Assembly: GCA_030526455.1 (NCBI GenBank)
Contig: JAUNCU010000097.1
Coordinates: 1 to 10,509, forward strand
Reading direction: 5' to 3'
Origin: Bacteroidales bacterium
Lineage (GTDB): Bacteria > Bacteroidota > Bacteroidia > Bacteroidales > Muribaculaceae
Length of the DNA stretch: 10,509 nt
Below are positions 1 through 6,844 of this stretch, one piece after another (positions within the stretch are counted from its first letter, which is position 1; each line of letters opens with the position of its first letter). The notes under the pieces are model-generated. The model had not been told where the DNA came from. It did no database searches and saw only the letters and a program-made list of their open reading frames with translations. Position numbers and translations under genes: made by a program.

Positions 1-16
1 TTCTAATCTCTATCTT

Positions 17-733
17 CTAATTTCTCTTTGTGATAAATTCTTGGAATGCTTGTTTGTAACTGTCGCCTATGGGGATGTAGACTTCTCCGAATACGATGCG
101 GTTTCGTTCTATTTCGCGTATTTTGCTTTTCTGCACGATGTAGGATCGGTGCACTCTTATGAATCGCGATGCGGGGAGCATTTCCTCCATCGTTTTCATG
201 TTCATCAGCGACACCACCGGTTTGCCCGATTCTTCGGTGAAGATTTTCACATAGTCTTTCAGCCCCTCCACATATTTGATGCTGTCGAGGTCGATTTGAA
301 TGAGTTTGTATTCGCTCTTCACGAAGATACTCTTAGGCTCGGCTTCCTTGTCGGCCTCGGCCTTGATGCGCAGCAGGGTGAACCATTGCAGGGCCTTGTT
401 GCACGCCGTGAGGAAGTCGACGTAACTGATGGGCTTGATGAGGTAGTCGAGCGCATTGGCGCGGAATCCGTCGATGGCATATTGTTCGAATGCCGTGGTG
501 AAGATGATGCGTGTGCTCTTTGGCAGCATCTTCGCCAGTTCGAGCCCGTTGATGTCGGGCATTTGTATGTCGAGGAAAATCAGGTCCACGGGGTCGTTTG
601 CGATGCCGTTCATCGCGTCCATGGCGCTGCTGTATTTTCCTGTGAGTTGTAAGAAAGAGATTTTCTCCACATAACTTGCGAGCAGCTCCACTGCCAGAGG
701 CTCGTCGTCAACTATTGCGCATTTCAGTGTCAT
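17..733 (-). CDS. LytTR-family response regulator
   Basis: Cytoplasmic two-component response regulator of 238 residues, the usual length for this family. Residues 1-120 form a receiver domain: acidic pocket D9/D10 in IVDDE, phospho-acceptor D55 in FLDIQMP, switch T80 in FTTAF, and K100 in LIKP. Residues about 135-236 form a LytTR DNA-binding domain, shown by the FIRVHRSYIV block near residue 190 and the preceding IKYVEGLKDYVKI strand. Proteins of this type dimerise on phosphorylation and bind paired direct repeats in promoters. The start ATG lies inside the end of the kinase gene, giving a 26-bp overlap that implies translational coupling and one transcript; MTLKCAIVDDE is a normal family N-terminus. 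The cognate kinase is almost certainly the overlapping gene. Target genes are unknown. The E. coli homologues BtsR and YpdB control nutrient transporters, so the nearby peptide transporter is a possible target, but that is inference. Confidence 0.95.
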   Translation of the reverse strand: MTLKCAIVDDEPLAVELLASYVEKISFLQLTGKYSSAMDAMNGIANDPVDLIFLDIQMPDINGLELAKMLPKSTRIIFTTAFEQYAIDGFRANALDYLIKPISYVDFLTACNKALQWFTLLRIKAEADKEAEPKSIFVKSEYKLIQIDLDSIKYVEGLKDYVKIFTEESGKPVVSLMNMKTMEEMLPASRFIRVHRSYIVQKSKIREIERNRIVFGEVYIPIGDSYKQAFQEFITKRN

Positions 734-1769
734 TGCTTTTGAGTTTTATGATTGAAAAATATTCGTTTCCGTTGCTGGTGGTGCCGCGGCTCCACTCGTG
801 GCGGTCTTTATACATGAGCGAGAGGCGCTTCTGCACTTGCTCCAGCCCTATGCCCGAACCGCTCTTGTCGTTGTGGTTCTTGGGGTGGCAACTGTTGCGA
901 ATCTCGCAGGTGATCACGCCTTGCTCTTCGGTGATTTTGATGTGAATGTAACTGGGTTCCGAAGGCGAGATGCCGTGCTTGAAGGCATTTTCCACGAGCG
1001 AGATGAAGAGCAGCGGCGCAATGGGTGTGGCGCTCTTCTCCACCGTGGAGATTTGCGTGGTGATAATCACGTTTTGGCCCATGCGAATCTTCATCAACTC
1101 GATGTAGTTTTTGATGAAAGCCACCTCCTTGTTGAGCGGCACGAAATCGTGCTGGTTGTCGTAGAGCATGTGGCGTAGCATCTTGCTCAGGTCGTGCACC
1201 GCACACTGCGCCTTTTCGGGGTCGATGGATATGAGGGCGTAGATGTTGTTGAGCGTGTTGAGCAGGAAGTGGGGGTTGAGTTGGCTGCGGAGGTTGCTCA
1301 GTTCGGCCTCGCTCTTCGCTTTTTCGGCCTCGCGGCGCAGGTCGTCGTTGTATTTCCAGTATTGCGACATGCGTATCGCCATGGCCAGGGCAGCCATCAG
1401 GCTGAAGAGAATCACCTGCCACATGGCTGCAATCACGGGCGAACTGGGTCCGAGCCGTGGCATGTCGGGCAGCACGATCGACATCATCCACCACCAGGCG
1501 CTATAGAGCCCCAGGGTGAACACGATGAGGATGACGTTTTCCACAAAATAGCGGGTGCGTCGATGCTTGAAATAGAGGCGGGGGAGCAGCAACATGTAAT
1601 TGATGTAGAACATCCACATGTAGCACAGCGTGGGACCCAGTGCGCGCAGCGTGTGCAGCGCGCGCTCTTCCACGTCTTCGGCTGGACGCAGAATGGCGGG
1701 GATGAAGATAATCAGCCCCCAACACAGCGCATGGATGGCAATATTTCGCTTCTCAATAGTGTGTTGCAT
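708..1769 (-). CDS. LytS/YehU-type sensor histidine kinase
   Basis: Membrane sensor kinase of 353 residues that should phosphorylate the adjoining LytTR regulator. Four hydrophobic segments are seen at about residues 11-29, 44-66, 76-99 and 112-132, followed by a charged coiled-coil linker (about 137-162). The His_kinase domain has its phospho-accepting H167 in LNPHFLLN. The HATPase domain follows, with the N-box LVENAFKHG (N261) and a glycine-rich box GSGIGL near residues 304-309. There is no recognisable extracellular sensor domain: the loops between the helices are short, so the signal is probably sensed within the membrane or passed on by a partner, as in YpdA-like enzymes of Bacteroidota. 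The frame ends in TGA inside the regulator gene (26-bp overlap). A TAAATTTG box 73 bp upstream of the ATG is the likely promoter for the pair. Family and partner are clear; the stimulus cannot be read from the sequence. Confidence 0.94.
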   Translation of the reverse strand: MQHTIEKRNIAIHALCWGLIIFIPAILRPAEDVEERALHTLRALGPTLCYMWMFYINYMLLLPRLYFKHRRTRYFVENVILIVFTLGLYSAWWWMMSIVLPDMPRLGPSSPVIAAMWQVILFSLMAALAMAIRMSQYWKYNDDLRREAEKAKSEAELSNLRSQLNPHFLLNTLNNIYALISIDPEKAQCAVHDLSKMLRHMLYDNQHDFVPLNKEVAFIKNYIELMKIRMGQNVIITTQISTVEKSATPIAPLLFISLVENAFKHGISPSEPSYIHIKITEEQGVITCEIRNSCHPKNHNDKSGSGIGLEQVQKRLSLMYKDRHEWSRGTTSNGNEYFSIIKLKSNDTEMRNS

Positions 1770-1793
1770 AATTTACTCACAATGGTGACGCGG

Positions 1794-1820
1794 CCTAGTA
1801 GTTGAATGATGTGCTACTGG
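1794..1820 (-). other. Possible hairpin in the kinase leader
   Basis: Within the expected 5' leader of the kinase gene, arms CCAGTAG and CTACT-GG pair over seven base pairs with one bulged base, around a 12-nt loop. It lies about 25 bp upstream of the ATG. No T-run follows, so it is not a terminator. It may be a chance structure or a weak translational control element. Confidence 0.3.
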
Positions 1821-1841
1821 CATTACCCTACTTTTATTTCG

Positions 1842-1874
1842 CAAATTTAGGTAATATTTTCAATTCCATCTAAA
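1842..1874 (-). promoter_or_regulatory. Putative promoter for the kinase-regulator operon
   Basis: On the minus strand TAAATTTG (1849-1842) matches the Bacteroidota -7 consensus TAnnTTTG exactly. A TTTA (1874-1871), one mismatch from the -33 TTTG, lies 21 bp upstream. Transcription would start near 1836 and give a leader of roughly 65 nt. It is the only good -7 match in the gap between the POT terminator and the kinase ATG. Confidence 0.6.
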
Positions 1875-1936
1875 GAAAGTGGTTAAAAAAACTTTCTCAG
1901 TGCATTCTGGAGGGGGTGAAGGGCGGATTTTGGGGT

Positions 1937-1973
1937 AAAAAAACGCTGCCTCCCCGCGGGTGGAGAGGCAGCG
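1937..1973 (-). terminator. Intrinsic terminator of the POT transporter gene
   Basis: Reading the minus strand, arms CGCTGCCTCTCC and GGGGAGGCAGCG form a 12-bp stem (one G-T pair) with a 6-nt loop at 1973-1944, followed directly by seven T residues (1943-1937). It begins 33 bp after the POT stop codon. The opposite strand has no T-run after the stem, so termination is one-directional. It isolates the two-component operon from the transporter. Confidence 0.92.
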
Positions 1974-2006
1974 CCTATGATGGGTCGATGTTATGTGAGC
2001 GTTACA

Positions 2007-3671
2007 TTATTCGCTGGTTACGCGTTCGAGCCACTTCACCATGCCCAGCATCACGCCCATTGAGATGAGGCAGAAGCCGGCAAACACAGCCCAGCATTGC
2101 CACTGCTGTGGGAAACTGTTGAGCATAGTCACGCCGAGGGCGATGAAGAGGTTGCCGATAGCGGTAGCGCAAAGCCACAGACCCTGGCAAATACCCTGCA
2201 GGCGCTGTGGAGCAATCTTCGACACGAACGACAGACCCAGTGGAGAGATGAACAACTCGGCCACGGTGAGGAAGAAGTAGGTCACGATCAGTACCCATGG
2301 GCCAGCCTTCACTGCCACCTTAGCGGCTTCGGGGAGGCTCTTGAATTCTTCACCAGAAGGATAACCGTTCACCATCGAGATGGCGATGAGGAAGAGGTAG
2401 GCACATGCGGCTACAAACATACCGAGTGCAATCTTCTTAGGAGTGGAAATTTCTTTGCCACGCTTTGCCATCGCGCCAAACACGATCATGATGATAGGAG
2501 TGAGCACGATCACGAAGAATGGGTTGATGCATTGCCAAATTTCAGGAGCGATAGAATCGGTGTGGCAGAAGTCGCGGGCGAATACCGAAAGCGACTGGCC
2601 ATTCTGGTGGAATGAGAACCAGAAGAAGATAGCCACGCCCAGCACTGCGAAGAGGGCGAAGAGGCGTTGCTGGATTTCCTTTGCGTCGGCTGCTGCTTCT
2701 TCCACGCTAGGCTTGGCAGCCTTTTCCTTCTTGATGGGGTTAGGCAGCACGTTGCGGGTGAATACGAAGATGAGCAGTGAAAGCACCATTGCCACAGCCG
2801 ATGCGATGAATGAGTAGTGCACACCGGTGTTGAAACTTTCGAGGTAATTGGTGCAGAATGCGGTGAGGTCGCCCACTTGGCCGCCGTCGATCATCGCCTT
2901 TTGAGCGAGGTGGTCGAGGTTGGCTACGTTGTGGCCGTCGAGAGTGCCCTGGAGGAAGTCGTGGCACAGGCGTGGGAGGTCGGCGTTGTAGATGAAACCG
3001 TCGAGTTTCAGCATGGCGCTACGCAGCAATGGAGCCACGAATGGCGCAATCACACCACCGATGTTGATGAATACATAGAAGATTTGGAAACCACTGTCGC
3101 GGCGCGATTTCGCGATGGCAAGCGCTTCAGGACCCTTCTTTGCGGCTTCGGCTTCGTAGTTGTCGTACATCTGACCCACGATAGCCTGCAGGTTGCCCTT
3201 GAAGAGACCGTTACCGGTGGCGATGAGGATGAGCGATACGCAAGTGAGCACGAGCACCCAGTTGGGTACAGCGCCTGGGTTGCCGCCAAATACTGGAGCG
3301 GCGAGGATGCTGTAGCCAGCAGCCATCACCACGAGGCCGGCGATAATGGTGCCCTTGAAGTTTTGCAAGCGGTCGGCCACCATGCCGCCAGGAAGGCTGA
3401 GCACGTAGATGAGGAAGTAGAACACAGCGTAGATCCAGCCTGCAGCGTCATCGCTGATACCGAATTTCGAGCAGAGGAAGAGCAGAAGCACTGCATTCAT
3501 GATGTAGTAGCCAAAACGCTCGCCCATGTTCGACAGCGCTGCTGAAATAAGTCCCTTTGGGTGGTTTTTCTTTGCCTCAACCACGTAGTAGATGAGGAAA
3601 GGTACAACAACCACGAGAATCGCGATGAGCATAGCCACCATGCGATTGTTGTTCCATAAGTCTTGTAACAT
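2007..3671 (-). CDS. POT/PTR2-family peptide transporter (MFS)
   Basis: Inner-membrane proton-coupled di/tripeptide importer of 554 residues. POT hallmarks in order: GERFGYY at 50-56, MFS motif GGMVADR at 95-101, GLFKGN near 155-160, the PTR2 signature FYVFINIGG at 198-206, FWFSFHQ at 350-356, and AELFISPLGLSFVSKIAP at 471-488. I count 13 hydrophobic segments: an extra N-terminal helix (about 11-31), six core helices, a short charged linker (about 306-335) and six more. The linker has no room for the two extra helices (HA/HB) usual in bacterial POTs. The first Glu of the ExxER proton-coupling motif is Asn48, while E51 and R52 are kept. A roughly 65-residue loop (218-283) with C236 and C273 is predicted to face the periplasm. 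It lies 79 bp after sufE with no clear promoter between, and ends in a strong terminator. Family is certain; the exact substrate is not. Confidence 0.93.
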   Translation of the reverse strand: MLQDLWNNNRMVAMLIAILVVVVPFLIYYVVEAKKNHPKGLISAALSNMGERFGYYIMNAVLLLFLCSKFGISDDAAGWIYAVFYFLIYVLSLPGGMVADRLQNFKGTIIAGLVVMAAGYSILAAPVFGGNPGAVPNWVLVLTCVSLILIATGNGLFKGNLQAIVGQMYDNYEAEAAKKGPEALAIAKSRRDSGFQIFYVFINIGGVIAPFVAPLLRSAMLKLDGFIYNADLPRLCHDFLQGTLDGHNVANLDHLAQKAMIDGGQVGDLTAFCTNYLESFNTGVHYSFIASAVAMVLSLLIFVFTRNVLPNPIKKEKAAKPSVEEAAADAKEIQQRLFALFAVLGVAIFFWFSFHQNGQSLSVFARDFCHTDSIAPEIWQCINPFFVIVLTPIIMIVFGAMAKRGKEISTPKKIALGMFVAACAYLFLIAISMVNGYPSGEEFKSLPEAAKVAVKAGPWVLIVTYFFLTVAELFISPLGLSFVSKIAPQRLQGICQGLWLCATAIGNLFIALGVTMLNSFPQQWQCWAVFAGFCLISMGVMLGMVKWLERVTSE

Positions 3672-3690
3672 AATTGTGAGTTATTTAAAG

Positions 3691-3703
3691 TAATTAATAA
3701 TTA
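3691..3703. repeat. 13-bp AT palindrome upstream of the POT gene
   Basis: TAATTA-T-TAATTA is a perfect odd-centred palindrome starting 20 bp upstream of the POT ATG. It could be a small operator or simply AT-rich leader sequence. No promoter consensus box is seen around it. Confidence 0.3.
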
Positions 3704-3750
3704 GTTTTCTCTCTTTGGTGAAGCCTTCGCTCCCCGGGCTGCGGCGCGCC

Positions 3751-4179
3751 TTATGCCTGGTCCTTCATCTTGAAGGCGAGGGCGTAGGTGCGGATTTGCT
3801 TGATCATGGCCAGCAAGCCATTGCTGCGGGTGGGGGAGAGGTGCTCGTGCAGGCCAATCTTCTCGATGAAGTAGAGGTCGGCGTCGAGGATTTCCTGTGG
3901 GGTGCGGCCGCTGAGGGTGCGCACGAGCATTGAGATGATGCCCTTCACGATGATGGCGTCGCTGTCGGCCTGGAAGGTGATTGCCTCGCCATCGTAGTCG
4001 GCTTGCAGCCACACGCGGCTCTGGCAGCCTTCAATGATGTTGTCGGGCGTCTTGTAGTGCTCGTCGAGTGCGGGCACGGCGTTGCCCATGTCGATGATAT
4101 AGGCATAGCGGTCCATCCAGTCGGTGAACCCTTCAAATTCCTCAATAATCTCGTCTTGGATATCGTTGATTTTGCTCAT
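3751..4179 (-). CDS. sufE: SufE-family cysteine-desulfurase activator
   Basis: Cytoplasmic sulfur-acceptor protein of 142 residues, the normal SufE length. It takes persulfide sulfur from a SufS-type cysteine desulfurase and passes it to the SufBCD scaffold for Fe-S cluster assembly. The acceptor cysteine is C52 in EGCQSRVWL, equivalent to C51 of E. coli SufE. The family's C-terminal block HLSPTRSNGL is at 113-122, and the N-terminal helix with a DWMDRYAYIIDMG-type region is intact. No sufB, C, D or S gene is in this window, so sufE stands apart from the rest of the pathway here. It has its own promoter just downstream of the ppiD terminator. The POT gene follows after 79 bp without a visible terminator, so read-through into the transporter is likely. 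CsdE-like activity on another desulfurase cannot be excluded. Confidence 0.94.
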   Translation of the reverse strand: MSKINDIQDEIIEEFEGFTDWMDRYAYIIDMGNAVPALDEHYKTPDNIIEGCQSRVWLQADYDGEAITFQADSDAIIVKGIISMLVRTLSGRTPQEILDADLYFIEKIGLHEHLSPTRSNGLLAMIKQIRTYALAFKMKDQA

Positions 4180-4252
4180 GTTGCGATAATGTATCTGAAG
4201 TATCGTTTTGTAGTTTGTGCAAATGGAAGCGCATAATATTCCATTGTAATTC

Positions 4253-4284
4253 CAAAATTACAACATATTTCTCATTTTTGCAAA
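4253..4284 (-). promoter_or_regulatory. Putative sufE promoter
   Basis: On the minus strand TTTG (4284-4281) and TAATTTTG (4260-4253) are spaced by 20 bp, a good match to the Bacteroidota TTTG-N~19-TAnnTTTG promoter. The start site would be near 4247, giving a leader of about 65-70 nt. A second -7 match, TAAATTTG (4288-4281), overlaps the -33 box, but no TTTG lies at the right distance upstream of it. Confidence 0.7.
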
Positions 4285-4329
4285 TTTACGGCTCTACTCG
4301 CGCCGCTGCGTGGCGCCGGCTGGGGTGGC

Positions 4330-4365
4330 AAAAAAATCCGCCCGGCTGCCATGAGCCGGGCGGAT
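4330..4365 (-). terminator. Intrinsic terminator of the ppiD-like gene
   Basis: Minus-strand arms ATCCGCCCGGCT and AGCCGGGCGGAT form a perfect 12-bp GC-rich stem with a 6-nt loop (4365-4336), running into seven T residues. It lies about 42 bp after the ppiD-like stop codon and about 45 bp before the sufE promoter, so it separates the two transcripts. Confidence 0.93.
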
Positions 4366-4371
4366 GCACTC

Positions 4372-4388
4372 TTATATATTATATATAA
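4372..4388. repeat. AT-only inverted repeat
   Basis: Arms TTATATAT and ATATATAA flank a single central T, a perfect 17-bp palindrome between the ppiD-like stop codon and its terminator. The transcript could form a weak AU hairpin just ahead of the terminator stem. No protein-binding role can be assigned. Confidence 0.45.
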
Positions 4389-4407
4389 TGTGAGTCAGTG
4401 GAGCGAA

Positions 4408-6483
4408 TTACTGGAATTTCACCAGGTTGTTCTTCACCTTTGCTGAGTTGAAGATCACGCCTTGGAGCATCTGTTGACGCTGACCACCGAAGCCGAATGT
4501 TGAGTTCCACTTCTGAGCGAGTTCTTCTTGCTTCATCTTGATTTCGCTTGCCTTCTTGGTCTTCACCACGTAGGCGTAAGCAGCGCAGTTACCAGCCCAG
4601 AAACCTACTTGGCCAGGCTTTGCTGCTGCAGCAGCACCGATGAAACCGCCGTCGCCTTCAATGCCGGCAGGGCTGGTCATCACGATCTTGTCGGCAAACA
4701 TGCTGCTGAATGAGAACGAGGTGGTGTCGACTTGGGTGTTGAATGCCTTAGCGGCTTCAGCCACGCTCTTGAACTTGCCTTCGTATTGTTCCTTCATAGC
4801 CTGTGCCTTCTTTTGTGCCATAGCCTTAGCCTTGCAGAAGTCGTTCACTTGCTTGTTTTCGAGTGGGAGGTAGTCACCGTCTACGATGTCGTCAACTGCG
4901 AGTGCCACCATGGCGCTGTTGAGTTGGAACACGGTAGAAACTTGTCCCTTTTCAGCGTCGTTGAGCGCCCACTTGATCACGTCGCGGCTGCCAGAGATGC
5001 CACCGATGGTAGGAACGCTTGAGCCGAGCATCACTTCCTGAGCCTGGAACTTAGCGGCTGCTGCATTCTTGGCGAAGTTTTCAGCGGTGTTGTTCTTTTC
5101 GATGAACTTTTCGAGGCCGTCGTGCAGGTTAGCAGTAGTCTTCTTGCTAGCGGTCACGGTGTAAGTGGCCATGTTCACGGTGTGGAACATCGACTTCTTT
5201 TGGTAAGTAGTCTTCACGAGCATAGCGCCTTCCTTGGCTGCCTGGAATACTACGTATTTGTCGGTTGCGCCTTCAAATTTGGCGATGATGCTGTCGGGGA
5301 GTTGAGCGCCCTGTACTGGCACTGGCTGTTCGGGCATCACTTCCACGCCCTTCATCTTGCTCACGTCTTGGCCGGCGTTGAGTGCTGCGAGCACCTTGTC
5401 TTGCGCCTTCTTGTCGCCCTGAACGGTCACTTGGAGCACCTTGATAGTGTCGAGCAGTTCTTCGCTCTTCACCTTCTGGAAGATAGCGTAGTTTTCGCCT
5501 TCCTTGAATTGGTGAGTAGCGTTAGCCGCAGCGCTGGTAGCCCAAGAAGAGAATGCAGAGTCGCGCATTTGTTCGCCCATTTGCTTAGCGAGGGCGTCGG
5601 TGAGTTTCATTTCCTGAACGTTGCTAAACTCGTTGATGTTGCGCAGAGCGTCGAGACCCTTGCCTTGCAATTCGGCGTAAGCCTTAGCGTAGAGGTTGTC
5701 GGCAGCCTTGATGTCGGCTGCGCTAGGAGCGATGGGCACTGCAATCACGTGAGCGAGCACGCTCTTTTCGTTGAGTTTCCAGATGTTCTTGTATTGTTCG
5801 TATACGGCCTTGATTTCGTCGTTAGTTGGCTCGTACTTCTTGTCTTCGAGTGAAGTGTAGTCCTTCTTTGCGAGTTCCACGGTCATCACCTCGTCGTTGT
5901 TCTGCATTTCGAGCAGGTCGAGGTCGTTGGCCACGATAGCGCCACCCACGAGCATCATGATCTTCTGAGCGCGGATGTTGGTTTCCATTTCGCTCTTGAA
6001 GTTTTCCCATTGCTCTTTGGTCACGATTTGGTTGATCACTTCGTCTTTGCCCACGATCTTGTCGAGGTCAGAAGGAGCCTGGATGGTTTGTTGACCAGTA
6101 GCCTGAACGTATTGCTGAGCCCAAGCGCCGGCGCGGCGGTCTTGGTTGATCATAGCGGTGAGCAGTTCGGTGCCTGCTTCCACGCCGTTGTCTTCGCTTT
6201 CAGCCTCGATGATGGTTTCGAAAGCCATCTGGCCGAGCACTTGCTGCTGAAGTTCAGCGCTTTCGCTCTTGTTTTGCTGGTTCTTTTCCAGTTCCTGGGC
6301 GAAGTTGAATCGCTGTTGGAATTCTTGGATACCGATAGTGGTGTTGTCTACTTTCGCTGCTGCACTGTCTCTGAAGAGAGAGTCGAGCTTAAAGAGGTCT
6401 CCGAGGACGAAGGCGGCGAGTGCGCCACCCACTACAATCATCAGAAACACTGATCTTTTTCTGATTTTTTCTAATGCTGCCAT
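4408..6483 (-). CDS. ppiD: PpiD/SurA_N-like periplasmic folding protein, parvulin domain apparently inactive
   Basis: Inner-membrane-anchored periplasmic chaperone of 691 residues, close to the usual length of Bacteroidales PpiD-like proteins. The N-terminus MAALEKIRKR is typical, followed by one membrane anchor at about 11-30; the rest should be periplasmic. Residues about 40-200 form the SurA_N-type chaperone region. Residues about 346-427 resemble a parvulin fold (strand IKVLQVTV, helix KAQDKVLAALNAGQD, end strand EGAMLVKTTY). However, the two histidine positions of active parvulins seem to be Q351 and M421, and no GGDLG motif is present. A conserved C-terminal block follows (ISGSRDVIKWAL near 496-507; VDGDYLPL near 534-541). 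The first 15 codons are AT-rich (TTA, GAA, AAA, AGA), whereas Lys later is mostly AAG. Monocistronic: own promoter and terminator. The chaperone role is likely; isomerase activity is doubtful. Confidence 0.88.
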   Translation of the reverse strand: MAALEKIRKRSVFLMIVVGGALAAFVLGDLFKLDSLFRDSAAAKVDNTTIGIQEFQQRFNFAQELEKNQQNKSESAELQQQVLGQMAFETIIEAESEDNGVEAGTELLTAMINQDRRAGAWAQQYVQATGQQTIQAPSDLDKIVGKDEVINQIVTKEQWENFKSEMETNIRAQKIMMLVGGAIVANDLDLLEMQNNDEVMTVELAKKDYTSLEDKKYEPTNDEIKAVYEQYKNIWKLNEKSVLAHVIAVPIAPSAADIKAADNLYAKAYAELQGKGLDALRNINEFSNVQEMKLTDALAKQMGEQMRDSAFSSWATSAAANATHQFKEGENYAIFQKVKSEELLDTIKVLQVTVQGDKKAQDKVLAALNAGQDVSKMKGVEVMPEQPVPVQGAQLPDSIIAKFEGATDKYVVFQAAKEGAMLVKTTYQKKSMFHTVNMATYTVTASKKTTANLHDGLEKFIEKNNTAENFAKNAAAAKFQAQEVMLGSSVPTIGGISGSRDVIKWALNDAEKGQVSTVFQLNSAMVALAVDDIVDGDYLPLENKQVNDFCKAKAMAQKKAQAMKEQYEGKFKSVAEAAKAFNTQVDTTSFSFSSMFADKIVMTSPAGIEGDGGFIGAAAAAKPGQVGFWAGNCAAYAYVVKTKKASEIKMKQEELAQKWNSTFGFGGQRQQMLQGVIFNSAKVKNNLVKFQ

Positions 6484-6552
6484 TATTTGTAATTATTTGT
6501 TTTTATTTTTCTTTAATGTGGTCGTTAAAAGGCTTTTTGCCAATTAAACACG

Positions 6553-6585
6553 CAAAGATAACAATTTTCACCCAAATAACCACAA
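6553..6585 (-). promoter_or_regulatory. Putative promoter of the ppiD-like gene
   Basis: TATCTTTG (6560-6553, minus strand) is an exact match to TAnnTTTG and is followed by C and G, as is often seen in Bacteroidales. Only a weak -33 candidate, TTG (6585-6583), is found, 22 bp upstream. The leader would be about 60 nt and AT-rich. Confidence 0.6.
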
Positions 6586-6652
6586 TTATCCCCGCTTTTT
6601 TTACTATAATGTGGCACTGTGCCCCATTTTAGCCCGTTGAGCAGGGGTGGAA

Positions 6653-6785
6653 GGTTCAGCGAATTGAGCGAATTTTTAGTGGGTGGTAGTGTTCAACGAA
6701 TTGAGCGTTATCGGCTTGCCGCTTCGCTTGCGAAGAATTAAACGAATTTTTTTCAGTGAGTGGAGGGTTCTGTGAATTAAACTAA
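6653..6785. repeat. Diverged interspersed intergenic repeats (three copies)
   Basis: Three 20-nt copies of the pattern GKTCnRYGAATTRARCKWW occur at 6653-6672, 6690-6709 and 6766-6785. The first two match at 15 of 16 bases over TTCARCGAATTGAGCG. Longer units of about 35 nt (GAATTRARCGAATTTTT, then a GTGRGTGG core, then GTTC) can be aligned at 6661-6694 and 6735-6770. The first two copies are 37 bp apart; the third is shifted by an insertion carrying two small hairpins. No coding potential. This may be a dispersed genomic repeat family. Confidence 0.55.
6712..6735. repeat. Two adjacent tiny inverted repeats
   Basis: CGGC-TT-GCCG (6712-6721) is followed at once by CTTCGC-TT-GCGAAG (6722-6735). 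The loops are too short for stable RNA hairpins as drawn. On the plus strand a T-run comes only 12 nt later. The function is unknown; they sit inside the diverged repeat block. Confidence 0.4.
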
Positions 6786-6809
6786 ATGCTATTAATTCTC
6801 TAGTTTTCT

Positions 6810-6830
6810 GTGAGATCCGTGAGATCTGTG
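6810..6830. repeat. Short 9-nt tandem repeat
   Basis: GTGAGATCC, GTGAGATCT and a partial GTG run head to tail, ending 14 bp past the MATE stop codon. Slightly over two units are present. It looks like simple intergenic sequence without an evident role. Confidence 0.5.
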
Positions 6831-6844
6831 TGGGGGCAGTTGTC

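Larger units (their letters stand above)
6484..6844. other. 361-bp non-coding gap between the MATE and ppiD-like genes
   Basis: No credible gene is seen on either strand. From the MATE stop towards ppiD it holds a 9-nt tandem repeat, a block of diverged repeats with GAATTRARCG cores, two tiny adjacent hairpins, and then an AT-rich stretch with the ppiD promoter. No convincing terminator for the MATE gene was found: no strong GC stem is followed by a T-run on the minus strand. The sequence looks like decaying intergenic repeat material. Confidence 0.7.

Noticed and set aside
41..652. A 203-codon plus-strand open frame opposite the response regulator
   Set aside because: It is antisense to a complete receiver-LytTR protein and its composition is not protein-like.
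2817..3545. A 242-codon plus-strand open frame opposite the POT gene
   Set aside because: It mirrors the transporter's codons; its high Val/Glu/His content and lack of any family motif argue against a gene.
4281..4288. A second sufE promoter at TAAATTTG
   Set aside because: It overlaps the -33 box of the better promoter, and no TTTG is found 18-22 bp upstream of it.
5122..5853. A 243-codon plus-strand open frame within the ppiD-like gene
   Set aside because: It is an antisense shadow of a well-supported gene, with low-complexity Leu/Val/His composition and no domain.
6712..6754. A plus-strand terminator (two inverted repeats followed by a T-run)
   Set aside because: The loops are only two bases, the T-run is 12 nt away from the stem, and there is no plus-strand gene to terminate.
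6810..6830. Start of a CRISPR or VNTR array
   Set aside because: There are only about two 9-nt units, with no spacers or longer array.
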